DNA from: Sphingomonadaceae bacterium
GTDB taxonomy: Bacteria > Pseudomonadota > Alphaproteobacteria > Sphingomonadales > Sphingomonadaceae
Assembly: GCA_020446665.1 (NCBI GenBank)
Contig: JAGREF010000129.1
Coordinates: 1-8,075 of the forward strand
Length of the DNA stretch: 8,075 nt
Reading direction: 5' to 3'
In this document: positions 1-6,914 of the stretch, piece after piece
Position numbering within the stretch: the stretch's first letter is position 1
Layout: each line of letters starts with the position of its first letter
Translations under genes and position numbers: made by a program
The notes under the pieces: generated by a model
The model's database searches: none
The model's input: the letters and a program-made list of their open reading frames with translations, nothing else
Told to the model about the DNA's origin: nothing

Positions 1-471
1 ATGTCTGATGACCAGCCCAAGCGTTCGCTGTTCGGCAGCTTGCTGAAGGTGATTGGCGGCAAGAAATCGCAATCAGCGGATGCTCCTGCGGAAGTAGCTG
101 CAGCGGAAGACATTCCGGCTGAGGAAGCGCTGAGCGAAGAGGATGCGGTTCTGGCTGATGCAGCCGAAACAGAGGAGGCCGCGGCGGATCCGGTGTCAGA
201 GCAGCATTTCACCATCAGACTGGCCGTGGGGGAAGAGGCGCTGGAACGGGTGCGGGATCTGCTGCTGGAAGATGAGCGGATTACCGGTGTGGGGGTGGAA
301 ATGGCACCTCCGCCTGCGGTCGCTGATGAAGGCGCTGAGCCTGAGCGTAATGTGCTGCGGATAAACTGCATGGTGGCTGACCTTGGCGCGTTCATGGAAG
401 AAATCCATGCGCTCCTGCGTCGCCGCCTGCGCGCGGTCGATTATCACACGATGAGCATTGACCGTTACTGA
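1..471 (+). CDS. Uncharacterised acidic small protein, possibly 5'-truncated
   Basis: I do not recognise this 156-residue protein. Residues 1-22 are basic and mildly hydrophobic (a Phe-Gly-Ser-Leu-Leu segment ending in Gly-Gly-Lys-Lys). Residues 25-67 are a low-complexity Ala/Glu/Asp-rich stretch, probably disordered. Residues 68-156 look folded, with an apparent order strand (69-76), helix (77-91), strand (94-102), Pro/Ala/Glu loop, strand (117-126), helix (128-142), strand (145-155). That beta-alpha-beta-beta-alpha-beta order would fit a ferredoxin-like or ACT-type fold; this is my inference from hydrophobic patterning. There is no signal peptide or long membrane segment. The ATG is the first base of the window, so no ribosome binding site can be seen and the true start may lie further upstream. 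It is the only + strand gene, and its TGA overlaps the TAA of the convergent DUF2339 gene by 7 bases in total. Confidence 0.7.
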   Translation: MSDDQPKRSLFGSLLKVIGGKKSQSADAPAEVAAAEDIPAEEALSEEDAVLADAAETEEAAADPVSEQHFTIRLAVGEEALERVRDLLLEDERITGVGVEMAPPPAVADEGAEPERNVLRINCMVADLGAFMEEIHALLRRRLRAVDYHTMSIDRY

Positions 472-3422
472 TCCGTCGCTGGTTCTTTCGGTCCCGATAG
501 CTGGCGGGAATAGAACCAGCCAATCCCGATCAGGCTGAAACCCAGCGCCATGAAGCTGGCAATGCGCAGCAGCCCTTCCAGCCCGGCTGTGTCGATCAGG
601 AAGACCTTGAACACGGCCAGCAACATCAGCACCAGTGAACCAATCCGCCAGGTCCTGCTCTGCATCCGCGCACCCCACAGGAGGAAACCGATTGCCAGCG
701 CTATGGCGAGGACCGAGCGCAACAGATCCTCGGTCGGGCCAAGCGAGTCATCCGCCATCAGCGAACCGGCAAAGCCATGGCGGAGGCCGGACAGGGCGAA
801 GAGCGAAATCAGCGCCATCAACAGGATGTCGATCACGGGTTTGATCTGCGTCCATGCGTCCGCCATCTGCCGCCGCGCCAGAACCAGCGCCGCGCAGGCG
901 GTGCCATAGGCAAGCAGCAGCCAATTGGCGATAGGGGCCGGGCCGACCCGCTGCCAGTCCCATAGCGGGTTATGGAGGAACAGCGTGTACCAGCCGAAAT
1001 GGAGCAAGGACGCAGCCAGCAGGCCCCAGCCAGCCAGCCGCAGGCTCCGGTCTTTCGCGACATGGAACAGAGCGAAGGCCCCGCCCAGCAGCAAGGCCTC
1101 CCACACGCTCCGTTCACCCATGCCCAGCAATTCGAAACGCGGCATGCCATCAATATGGAACACCAGCTTCCACAGGCTGTGCAGCGCCACAATCGCAACC
1201 AGCCCGCCTGCGATGAAGGCGGGGACGCGCAAGGGCGGCCTTGTGATGCCAATCCGCCAGCCCAGCGCGAGACTGCCCAGCATGAAGGGCGCAAGCTGCA
1301 ACAGCACGTCACGCGGCACGACGACATCCTTGGCCAGCACGGGTTCGCCGATCAGGCTCATAAGGCCGGTGAAATACCATTCGCCCAGCGGCTCCACTGC
1401 CCAGATCAGGGCGATGCCAAGCCATGCCGCCCAGCCGCCCGCACGCTCCGGCGCGAACCAGCCCAGCGCGAGGGCAGCCAGAGCAGCCGCCCATGCCAGA
1501 GCATCGGCCGGCAATATTTGTGCGGCCAGCCCGTATAGCAGAATCGCGGCGAAACCTTCGGCCACATGGCGCGCCGGGGCGGACTTGCCGCTCCACGCAA
1601 GGGCGAGGAAGGGCAGGGCAGCGGCCAGCCAGCGCGGCAGAGCGCGGGTGAGAGCGACAGTAGAAGTGTCGCTGCCCAATTGCTCCAGTTCGTCGAAGAA
1701 GCCACCAGTGGCAATCAGGCTCAGCACAGTCAGGCCGGCTCCCATCCAGGCAAGCACCGTGATTGCCATGCTCCCGCGCCGACGGGCCAGTTCCCAGACT
1801 GCCAGTGCGAGGGCGGCCGTTCCCAGTGGGGTACTCCACCCATCGGTGACCGCGAGCATGGCCCACCACGCCAGCATCGCGGCGCTGGCAATCAGCCCGG
1901 CGAGGCCCGTATCGCTGTCTCCACGGTCTGACCCGCGCCATTCCAGCCATGCTCCGATAGCGGGCAGCGCGGCGAGCGCGACGAAGCCAAGCGCCAGCCC
2001 GGTTTCAGCATTATCCTTCCAGCTGCCATAATGGAGATAGGCAATCGCCCCCAGCGCCAGCGGCACCAGCGCCAATTGCGCCAGTTCCGCCAGTCGTGCA
2101 TGGCCGCGCCACACTTGGGCAAGCGGGACAGCGGCAAAGATCGCCGCGATCCCTGTTGCCACCAGCGTGAAGTCACCTGTGCCCGGATCGGTCCAAAAGA
2201 CAAGTAGCACCAGCGCGATCCCGGCGGCGATGCTGCAGCCAACCCGCAACCGCACATCGCGCCAGCCGAAGAAAGCGAGCGCCGCGCCGAGTAGCAGATA
2301 GAGCCCCCAGGTCAGCAGGCTATCCCCGGCTGTGCCGATCAGCCCCGCCATCTGGATGGTCGCCATGCCGCCTGCCAGCAGGCGCGGAATGCTCGGGCCC
2401 TTATCGGCGTGGAGGAAAGCAGGCAGGACTGTGCCGATCACCACCAGATAGCCACCGACCGCCAGGATCTCGCTGGTCCAGCCGGTGCCTGCAAAGAGCA
2501 GCAGGAAGCCCCACAGCAAGCCGCCTGCCAGCGCGGCATAGCCCAGCCATGGCCGCTGCTGCGCCCGCCCGGCATAGGCGAGGCCGCCTGTCACCAGCGC
2601 CAGATAAAGCGCCAGCAGCGGAACATTGGGATTGCTGCTTTCCACCAGCATGGGCGCGGCAAAGCCGCCCACCAGCCCAAGGATCGCGCAGGGCAGGCCA
2701 AAGCGGAAAGACAGGGCGATAGCCCCCGCCGTGACCGCCGCCAGCCCGATAAAGGCGCTGCCAGCACCGATCAGCCCATATTGCGTCCCGGCAAGATAGA
2801 AAGCGCCGAACAAGGTGGCGAGGCCTGCTCCGGCCAGCGCCTGCCGCACGCGCGGGTCTTTCACCCGGTCTTCAAACCGGAAGGCAGCCTCTGCTCCGGC
2901 CAGCAGGCCAAAGCCGAACAGAAAGCTCATGATAACCCGCACCAGCGGCGTGACGAGGCCTTGTTCGATCGAATAGCGGACAAGGAAAATGCCCGCGATG
3001 GCCAGCGCGATCCCGCCACCCCAAATGGGCAGGCGGCGTCCGAAAATATCCTCGAAATCGAAGCTGAAGCGCGGCGGCTTTATCCGTGCGGAGAGGCTGG
3101 GTTCTGCGTGTGAATAGGCAAGTTCCGCCTCTGGCACAGGTTCCGCTTCTGGTTCGCTTGCCGGAGCGGGCTCGATTGTCGGCTCTGCCGGGCTGGCAGG
3201 CAAGTCTGCGGGCTGGGTGGTCTCGGGCTCTGGCTCGGCAATGCGCTGGGCGGGCATGGGTACCGCATCATCCTGCGACCTGTCCGGCTCTGCCTGCCGG
3301 TGCTGGTCGCGCAGGACCTGCAATTGGCCGGAAATTTCCCAGAGATCGCGCTGCAAGGCTTCGACCTTGCGCCACAACGCAAAGATCATCCCACCTGCCA
3401 ACAGCACCCAGAAAAAGCTCAT
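465..3422 (-). CDS. DUF2339 family large polytopic membrane protein
   Basis: This 985-residue inner-membrane protein is of the DUF2339 type, a family with no established biochemical role. Residues 2-16 form an N-terminal hydrophobic anchor, and residues 18-45 look like a short amphipathic or coiled-coil helix. Residues about 46-110 are a Pro/Glu/Ala-rich linker with repeated Glu-Pro pairs. A family-like junction follows (Asp-Ile-Phe-Gly-Arg-Arg-Leu-Pro-Ile-Trp-Gly-Gly-Gly near 125-137), then Val-Arg-Tyr-Ser-Ile-Glu-Gln-Gly-Leu near 148-156. From there to about residue 970 the chain is almost continuous hydrophobic segments, roughly two dozen or more, rich in Ala, Leu, Gly and Trp. The tail is short and polar. 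The ATG start is supported by AGGGAG at 3429-3434, 6 bases upstream. The gene follows the deacetylase after 65 bases on the same strand, and its 3' end overlaps the convergent + strand gene. Its length and composition fit the family, but substrate and partners are unknown. Confidence 0.88.
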   Translation of the reverse strand: MSFFWVLLAGGMIFALWRKVEALQRDLWEISGQLQVLRDQHRQAEPDRSQDDAVPMPAQRIAEPEPETTQPADLPASPAEPTIEPAPASEPEAEPVPEAELAYSHAEPSLSARIKPPRFSFDFEDIFGRRLPIWGGGIALAIAGIFLVRYSIEQGLVTPLVRVIMSFLFGFGLLAGAEAAFRFEDRVKDPRVRQALAGAGLATLFGAFYLAGTQYGLIGAGSAFIGLAAVTAGAIALSFRFGLPCAILGLVGGFAAPMLVESSNPNVPLLALYLALVTGGLAYAGRAQQRPWLGYAALAGGLLWGFLLLFAGTGWTSEILAVGGYLVVIGTVLPAFLHADKGPSIPRLLAGGMATIQMAGLIGTAGDSLLTWGLYLLLGAALAFFGWRDVRLRVGCSIAAGIALVLLVFWTDPGTGDFTLVATGIAAIFAAVPLAQVWRGHARLAELAQLALVPLALGAIAYLHYGSWKDNAETGLALGFVALAALPAIGAWLEWRGSDRGDSDTGLAGLIASAAMLAWWAMLAVTDGWSTPLGTAALALAVWELARRRGSMAITVLAWMGAGLTVLSLIATGGFFDELEQLGSDTSTVALTRALPRWLAAALPFLALAWSGKSAPARHVAEGFAAILLYGLAAQILPADALAWAAALAALALGWFAPERAGGWAAWLGIALIWAVEPLGEWYFTGLMSLIGEPVLAKDVVVPRDVLLQLAPFMLGSLALGWRIGITRPPLRVPAFIAGGLVAIVALHSLWKLVFHIDGMPRFELLGMGERSVWEALLLGGAFALFHVAKDRSLRLAGWGLLAASLLHFGWYTLFLHNPLWDWQRVGPAPIANWLLLAYGTACAALVLARRQMADAWTQIKPVIDILLMALISLFALSGLRHGFAGSLMADDSLGPTEDLLRSVLAIALAIGFLLWGARMQSRTWRIGSLVLMLLAVFKVFLIDTAGLEGLLRIASFMALGFSLIGIGWFYSRQLSGPKEPATDQ
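478..520. terminator. Nested stem-loop at overlapping convergent gene ends
   Basis: A perfect 9-base inverted repeat (GCTGGTTCT at 478-486, AGAACCAGC at 512-520) encloses a second 5-base inverted repeat (TCCCG at 492-496, CGGGA at 505-509) with an 8-base loop. The structure starts 7 bases after the stop codon of the + strand gene and lies inside the last codons of the convergent DUF2339 gene. The position suits a 3' end or terminator for the + strand transcript. Neither strand has a T run after the stem, so a classic intrinsic terminator is not supported. A Rho-assisted or 3'-protecting role is more likely if the structure is functional. Confidence 0.4.
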
Positions 3423-3429
3423 GCCCTGC

Positions 3430-3444
3430 TCCCTGTAACAGGGA
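3430..3444 (-). promoter_or_regulatory. Perfect dyad overlapping the DUF2339 ribosome binding site
   Basis: On the - strand the 15-base sequence TCCCTGTTACAGGGA has 7-base complementary arms around one central base. It lies 7 bases before the DUF2339 start codon, and its proximal arm contains most of the AGGGAG ribosome binding site (3429-3434). In RNA it could fold as a 6-base stem with a 3-base loop, hiding the site. As DNA it could be a protein operator. It lacks a T run, so it is a poor terminator for the deacetylase upstream. The function is inferred. Confidence 0.35.
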
Positions 3445-3487
3445 TTGCACAGAAGCTGCCGAATTCAAATGGGTAATCAGTGGGAGA

Positions 3488-4459
3488 TCATGCGCCGTAG
3501 AGAGTGTTGACGACGACCTGTTCCGCCATGCGCAATCCGGCGCGCAATTCATTGACCGGCAGAACCGGGCGCGGTTCCTCGGCAATGATCGCAACGGGCG
3601 GGTTGTCTGCATAGGTGGCAGTGTAAACCCCATCCATGGCTTCGATACCGGCGCAGAGCTTGTCAAACCGGCGGCGGACCAGCTTGTTCACCCGTTCGCG
3701 CTTGCGGCACAGCAATTCGAAACTGTGCGAGACGAAGGTGAAATTGGCGATGTTCTCTTCGCGCGCATGTTTTAGTGCGGCAATCATTTCCCATGCCGAC
3801 AGAGCTGTAATCTGAGCATGGCGCAGCCCGCCGCCAAGCTCTTCGATGCAGCCGATGGGAACTTCGATAACGCCGCAATGCTCATAAGGGCGGCGATAAT
3901 TCTCGCACAGGGAAATGGAGCATTCGCTATTGGCTATGCCGGGGCAATGGCTGCTGTCATATTTAATGCCGATTTCGGCCAGCGCTCGCAGCGTATCGTC
4001 ATTTGCGCCGTAATTTCCTGCACGAAAAGCCACCGGTTCGGGCGCGCCCGCGGCCATCAGCGTATGCTTTGCATAGTCGATCAGCACGCATTGTTCTTCG
4101 AAGGTGAAATCGCGCATATTGCGGCCCGTGCGGGTTCCCAGCGGATTACGGGGGCCAGCCTGATCAAGCCATTCCGTGTGCAGGTGCAACTGCACATCAT
4201 GACCATGCTCAAGGATTGGCCGTACCACATCAGTGATCGCTTCCACGCCATAAAGAAGCGCGGGCATCGGATCGACAAAGAACACGCCCTTCAGACCATG
4301 GCGATTGAACATGCCAAGCTTGAACTCAACCCCGGCGGGCCCATCAGGCGTAACGCAGGAGATCGAGCGGGCGAAATTTTCCGCACGACTCACCGGGCGC
4401 TTGCGCGAAGCCAGCGAGTGCGAATATTCCGTATCAATGGTGATGTAGACCGCTGTCAT
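3488..4459 (-). CDS. Polysaccharide deacetylase family protein, WalW-like CE4 branch
   Basis: This is a putative carbohydrate esterase family 4 (NodB-fold) protein of 323 residues, likely acting on an N-acetylated cell-surface or lipopolysaccharide sugar. Visible motifs (numbered from the chosen ATG) are Ile-Asp-Thr-Glu-Tyr-Ser at 8-13, which stands where the catalytic Asp-Asp motif normally is; Gly-His-Asp-Val-Gln-Leu-His-Leu-His-Thr-Glu-Trp at 86-97, the metal-ligand region; Phe-Arg-Ala-Gly at 145-148; Glu-Val-Pro-Ile at 199-202; and His-Ser-Phe-Glu-Leu at 245-249. From memory this pattern best fits the WalW-type branch. No signal peptide is seen, which fits a cytoplasmic enzyme. The start is uncertain: the ATG at 4459 begins just before the conserved first strand, but an ATG at 4486 and a TTG at 4519 are in frame, and none has a good ribosome binding site. 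It follows the CinA-like gene after 108 bases. No glycosyltransferase or other surface-sugar gene is visible here. Confidence 0.8.
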   Translation of the reverse strand: MTAVYITIDTEYSHSLASRKRPVSRAENFARSISCVTPDGPAGVEFKLGMFNRHGLKGVFFVDPMPALLYGVEAITDVVRPILEHGHDVQLHLHTEWLDQAGPRNPLGTRTGRNMRDFTFEEQCVLIDYAKHTLMAAGAPEPVAFRAGNYGANDDTLRALAEIGIKYDSSHCPGIANSECSISLCENYRRPYEHCGVIEVPIGCIEELGGGLRHAQITALSAWEMIAALKHAREENIANFTFVSHSFELLCRKRERVNKLVRRRFDKLCAGIEAMDGVYTATYADNPPVAIIAEEPRPVLPVNELRAGLRMAEQVVVNTLYGA

Positions 4460-4500
4460 AGCCGGATATGTTTTAGCAGCCCGCATGCGGGAGGCTGCAC

Positions 4501-4530
4501 CAATTCCCCAATTGTTCAATTCTGGAACAA
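4501..4530. promoter_or_regulatory. Period-8 CAATT repeats with TTGTTC-N7-GAACAA dyad upstream of the deacetylase
   Basis: The 5-mer CAATT occurs at 4501, 4509 and 4517, exactly 8 bases apart. Overlapping this, TTGTTC (4512-4517) and GAACAA (4525-4530) form a perfect 6-base inverted repeat with a 7-base spacer. It lies 42 to 71 bases before the chosen deacetylase ATG, a normal place for an operator. The GTTC/GAAC pair with 7-base spacing recalls the alphaproteobacterial LexA box, but that box is a direct repeat (GTTC-N7-GTTC), so I do not call it LexA. The regulator is unknown. Confidence 0.3.
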
Positions 4531-4567
4531 AAGGCTTAGGGGAAAGTGGTTAAGATAGCGTTTGCGA

Positions 4568-5329
4568 TCAAATCCCGCCGGGCGTGAAATCATAGCCCAA
4601 GTCGCTGAGCCCTTCACACAGTTTGCGCATGCAGCTGGCAAGCGCATCCGCATCCGTGCTGCGGATCACGAAATTCGCGCCAACCCTGCCTTCGCGGAAA
4701 AAGGGGTAGCTGCCGATCTGGCAATTTTCATGGGCTTTCTCCACGTCGCGCAGCAGCGATGCAACTTCGCTTTCGGGGATGAAACCGCCCACGGTTTCGC
4801 TGATTAGCGGCGCGCCGCCTTCCAGCTGGCCAGTGAGGGCATCAAGCATTCCCGCAGTGATGGAAGGGACGCCGGCCATGATGAACAGGTTCTCCACCCG
4901 CAAACCGGGCGCGCCAGAGCGGCGATTGGGGATCAGCGTTGCCCCGGCCGGAGCGCGGGCCATGCGCAGGCGCCCTTCATTCAATCCGCCCTTATCCGCA
5001 TAATAGGCTTCCAGAATGGCATGGGCTTCGGGGTGGATTTCTACGTCCACGCCCAAGGCGGCGGCAATGGCATCCACAGTAATGTCATCATGGGTCGGGC
5101 CGATCCCGCCAGTGGTGAAGAGATAATCATTGCGCGCGCGCAATTCGTTCACCGCTTCCACGATCCGTTCCTGCACATCGGGCACCACGCGCACTTCAGC
5201 CAGACGAATGCCTTGCACTTGCAGCCAGCTGGCCACCTGCGGAATATTCTTGTCATGGGTGCGGCCAGACAGGATCTCGTCACCGATAATGACGAGGCCT
5301 GCGGTCCAGATGCGGTTCGGATCAGACAT
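4568..5329 (-). CDS. CinA-type molybdopterin-binding domain protein (MoaB/Mog fold, stand-alone)
   Basis: This 253-residue protein matches the N-terminal molybdopterin-binding (MoCF) domain of the competence/damage-inducible CinA family. The fold hallmarks are Gly-Asp-Glu-Ile-Leu-Ser-Gly at 16-22, Thr-Thr-Gly-Gly-Ile-Gly-Pro-Thr-His-Asp-Asp at 72-82, Gly-Ala-Pro-Gly at 139-142 and Met-Ala-Gly-Val-Pro at 151-155. The C-terminal nicotinamide-nucleotide deamidase domain of full CinA proteins (about 400 residues) is absent. The C-terminal region (about 175-250) instead resembles the short accessory domain that follows the MoCF domain in CinA. The biochemical role of such stand-alone proteins is not settled, with nucleotide or pyrophosphate chemistry being suspected; binding of molybdopterin itself is not shown by sequence. 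A GGA core lies 6 bases upstream of the ATG. It follows the monooxygenase by 32 bases on the same strand and could share its message. Confidence 0.88.
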   Translation of the reverse strand: MSDPNRIWTAGLVIIGDEILSGRTHDKNIPQVASWLQVQGIRLAEVRVVPDVQERIVEAVNELRARNDYLFTTGGIGPTHDDITVDAIAAALGVDVEIHPEAHAILEAYYADKGGLNEGRLRMARAPAGATLIPNRRSGAPGLRVENLFIMAGVPSITAGMLDALTGQLEGGAPLISETVGGFIPESEVASLLRDVEKAHENCQIGSYPFFREGRVGANFVIRSTDADALASCMRKLCEGLSDLGYDFTPGGI

Positions 5330-5361
5330 GGTGGTCCGATAGGCGATTTGTTTGGGGTGCG

Positions 5362-6849
5362 CTACTCCGCAGCCTGCAATTGCTCTGCTCCATGTGCCTT
5401 TTCGAAGCGCAAAATGCCATCTTCAACCGGCCGTTCCTCGAAATCGCGGCAATCTTCGGCGTAATTCTGGTTAAGCCGCCAGGGCAGGCTGGCCGCGCTT
5501 TTGGGCACCAGATGCTTGCCGCGCTGGAGATAGCCGGAGGAGAAATCGAACAGATCATCTTCTTCCAGGTCATGATTGTCCGGCAGATAGGGATAGACAA
5601 TATCCACGCCCTTACGATCCATCAGCTGCATCACCCGGCACAGATATTCGGCGTTATTATCCACTCGCAATGTCCAGCTGGCATTGAGATAACCAAAGGT
5701 CATGGCGAAATTGGGCACGTTGGAGAACATGCAGCCGCGATAGAACCAGTGCTGCGTCTTATCCATTTCCTTGCCATCGATGGAATAGGCGACCTTGCCG
5801 CCAAAATTCAGCGCCAGGCCGGTGGCAGTGACGATAATATCGGCATCAAGATGCTCACCCGATTTCAGGCGGATACCGGTGGCGTCAAAGCGGTCAATAT
5901 GGTCAGTGACGACCGAGGCCCTGCCTTCGCGCACGCTGGTGAAGAAATCTTCGTCCGGGACCAGACACAGGCGCTGTTCCCAGGGGTTGTAGGGCGGGAG
6001 GAAATCCTTTTCCGTATAGGCGCTGCCGAGCAGTTTGCGGTTCTGCTTCGTCAGCAATCTGGAGACCTGCTCAGGCTTGTTGCGGGCGCGCTGGAACAGC
6101 ATGCGCTGGAACCAGATATTCTTCTTGCGGGTCAGCTTGTAAGCCGTTTCTTCCGGCAGTATCTTGCGCAGGAAATTGGCCAGCCAGTCTGCCCCCGGGC
6201 GTGCGATCATCCAGGTGGGCGTGCGCTGTAGCATGGTGACATGGGCGGCCTTCCTGGCCACTGCGGGAACCACGGTGACGGCTGTCGCCCCTGACCCGAT
6301 CACGACGACTTTCTTGCCAGCATAGTCCAGGTCCTGCGGCCAGAATTGCGGATGGACGATCTGCCCCTTGAAATCCTCGCGTCCGGCAAATTCCGCATCA
6401 TAGGGTTCATCGTAATCGTAATAGCCAGCGCCGAGATAGAGGAAGCCTGCCGTCTGTTCGCGGCGCCCCTCAGCGCTTTCGGTCACGATATGCCAGTGGC
6501 CCTCTGCGGTCCGGAAATCGGCGGAAATGACCGTGGTGCCCAGCTGGATATTCGGACGGATTCCGCGTTCGTCCACGATCTTGTTGAGATAGTCGAGGAT
6601 TGAACTGCCATCGGCGATGGAGCGTTCATGCACCCACGGTTCGAATTTGAAACCCAGCGTATGCATGTCGCTGTCAGACCGGATGCCGGGATAACGGAAC
6701 AGATCCCATGTCCCGCCCAGCTTTTCGCGCCGGTCAAACATCGCATAGCTCTTGCCCGGACAGGCCATTTCGAGATGGGCCGCCATCCCGATGCCAGAGA
6801 TGCCTGCGCCAATGATTGCCATATCGACATGCGGCAGTGTGCTTGCCAT
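5362..6849 (-). CDS. EtaA-like flavin-containing Baeyer-Villiger monooxygenase
   Basis: This 495-residue cytoplasmic FAD- and NADPH-dependent monooxygenase probably inserts oxygen into ketones or oxidises sulfur or nitrogen groups. Visible motifs are the FAD dinucleotide fold Gly-Ala-Gly-Ile-Ser-Gly at 14-19; Gly-Gly-Thr-Trp-Asp-Leu-Phe-Arg-Tyr-Pro-Gly at 45-55; the Baeyer-Villiger fingerprint (Phe160, Gly162, His166, Trp170, Pro171, spaced FxGxxxHxxxWP); the NADPH fold Gly-Ser-Gly-Ala-Thr-Ala at 185-190; and Ala-Thr-Gly at 342-344. Arg293, in Asn-Pro-Trp-Glu-Gln-Arg, may be the conserved catalytic arginine. From memory the whole chain closely resembles the mycobacterial ethionamide-activating enzyme EtaA (about 489 residues). 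The ATG at 6849 is preferred over an in-frame GTG at 6867 because GAGGGG sits 7 bases before it. The native substrate is unknown. A TetR-type dyad lies 24 bases upstream, suggesting inducible control. EtaA itself is controlled by the TetR-family repressor EthR, but no regulator gene is present in this window. Confidence 0.92.
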   Translation of the reverse strand: MASTLPHVDMAIIGAGISGIGMAAHLEMACPGKSYAMFDRREKLGGTWDLFRYPGIRSDSDMHTLGFKFEPWVHERSIADGSSILDYLNKIVDERGIRPNIQLGTTVISADFRTAEGHWHIVTESAEGRREQTAGFLYLGAGYYDYDEPYDAEFAGREDFKGQIVHPQFWPQDLDYAGKKVVVIGSGATAVTVVPAVARKAAHVTMLQRTPTWMIARPGADWLANFLRKILPEETAYKLTRKKNIWFQRMLFQRARNKPEQVSRLLTKQNRKLLGSAYTEKDFLPPYNPWEQRLCLVPDEDFFTSVREGRASVVTDHIDRFDATGIRLKSGEHLDADIIVTATGLALNFGGKVAYSIDGKEMDKTQHWFYRGCMFSNVPNFAMTFGYLNASWTLRVDNNAEYLCRVMQLMDRKGVDIVYPYLPDNHDLEEDDLFDFSSGYLQRGKHLVPKSAASLPWRLNQNYAEDCRDFEERPVEDGILRFEKAHGAEQLQAAE

Positions 6850-6856
6850 CCGGATT

Positions 6857-6862
6857 CCCCTC
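6857..6862 (-). promoter_or_regulatory. Ribosome binding site that decides the monooxygenase start
   Basis: GAGGGG on the - strand lies 7 bases before the ATG at 6849, which is good Shine-Dalgarno spacing. It rules against the in-frame GTG at 6867, which would put this purine run inside the coding region. Confidence 0.7.
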
Positions 6863-6873
6863 GCCACTATTTA

Positions 6874-6889
6874 CTTACATCAGTGTAAG
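6874..6889. promoter_or_regulatory. Candidate TetR-family operator upstream of the monooxygenase
   Basis: CTTACA (6874-6879) and TGTAAG (6884-6889) form a perfect inverted repeat around TCAG. The dyad sits in the 65-base gap between folD and the monooxygenase, 24 bases before the monooxygenase ATG, where a repressor could block transcription. TTAC...GTAA half sites are common for TetR-family regulators. I could not pick convincing -35 and -10 boxes around it. The regulator gene is not in the window. Confidence 0.5.
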
Positions 6890-6914
6890 CGATTGGCGAA
6901 AAGAATGCCAGACC

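Noticed and set aside
925..2031. Long + strand open frame (368 codons) opposite the DUF2339 gene
   Set aside because: It is an antisense shadow of a GC-rich gene. The product is Arg/Ser/Pro/Ala-rich with no recognisable motif, while the - strand frame encodes a coherent membrane protein.
4511..4530. LexA (SOS) box before the deacetylase
   Set aside because: The alphaproteobacterial box is a direct repeat GTTC-N7-GTTC, whereas here the second half is GAAC. The gene also has no link to DNA repair.
4537..4560. CtrA-like site (TTAACC on the - strand) in the gap before the deacetylase
   Set aside because: Only one half site is exact. The second TTAA at the expected 7-base spacing is missing, so the match is too weak to call.
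5129..5144. Perfect 16-base palindrome ATTGCGCGCGCGCAAT inside the CinA-like gene
   Set aside because: It encodes Leu-Arg-Ala-Arg-Asn in a helix of the protein. Alternating CG in GC-rich coding DNA can produce this by chance. No neighbouring regulatory context supports a site.
4568..5329. Truncated full-length CinA gene
   Set aside because: The protein ends with a normal stop after a complete MoCF domain and accessory region, and the 108-base gap that follows encodes nothing like the deamidase domain. It is a genuine short form, not a broken gene.
6850..6867. Upstream GTG start for the monooxygenase, adding six residues
   Set aside because: The strong GAGGGG ribosome binding site lies between this GTG and the ATG at 6849 and fits only the ATG.
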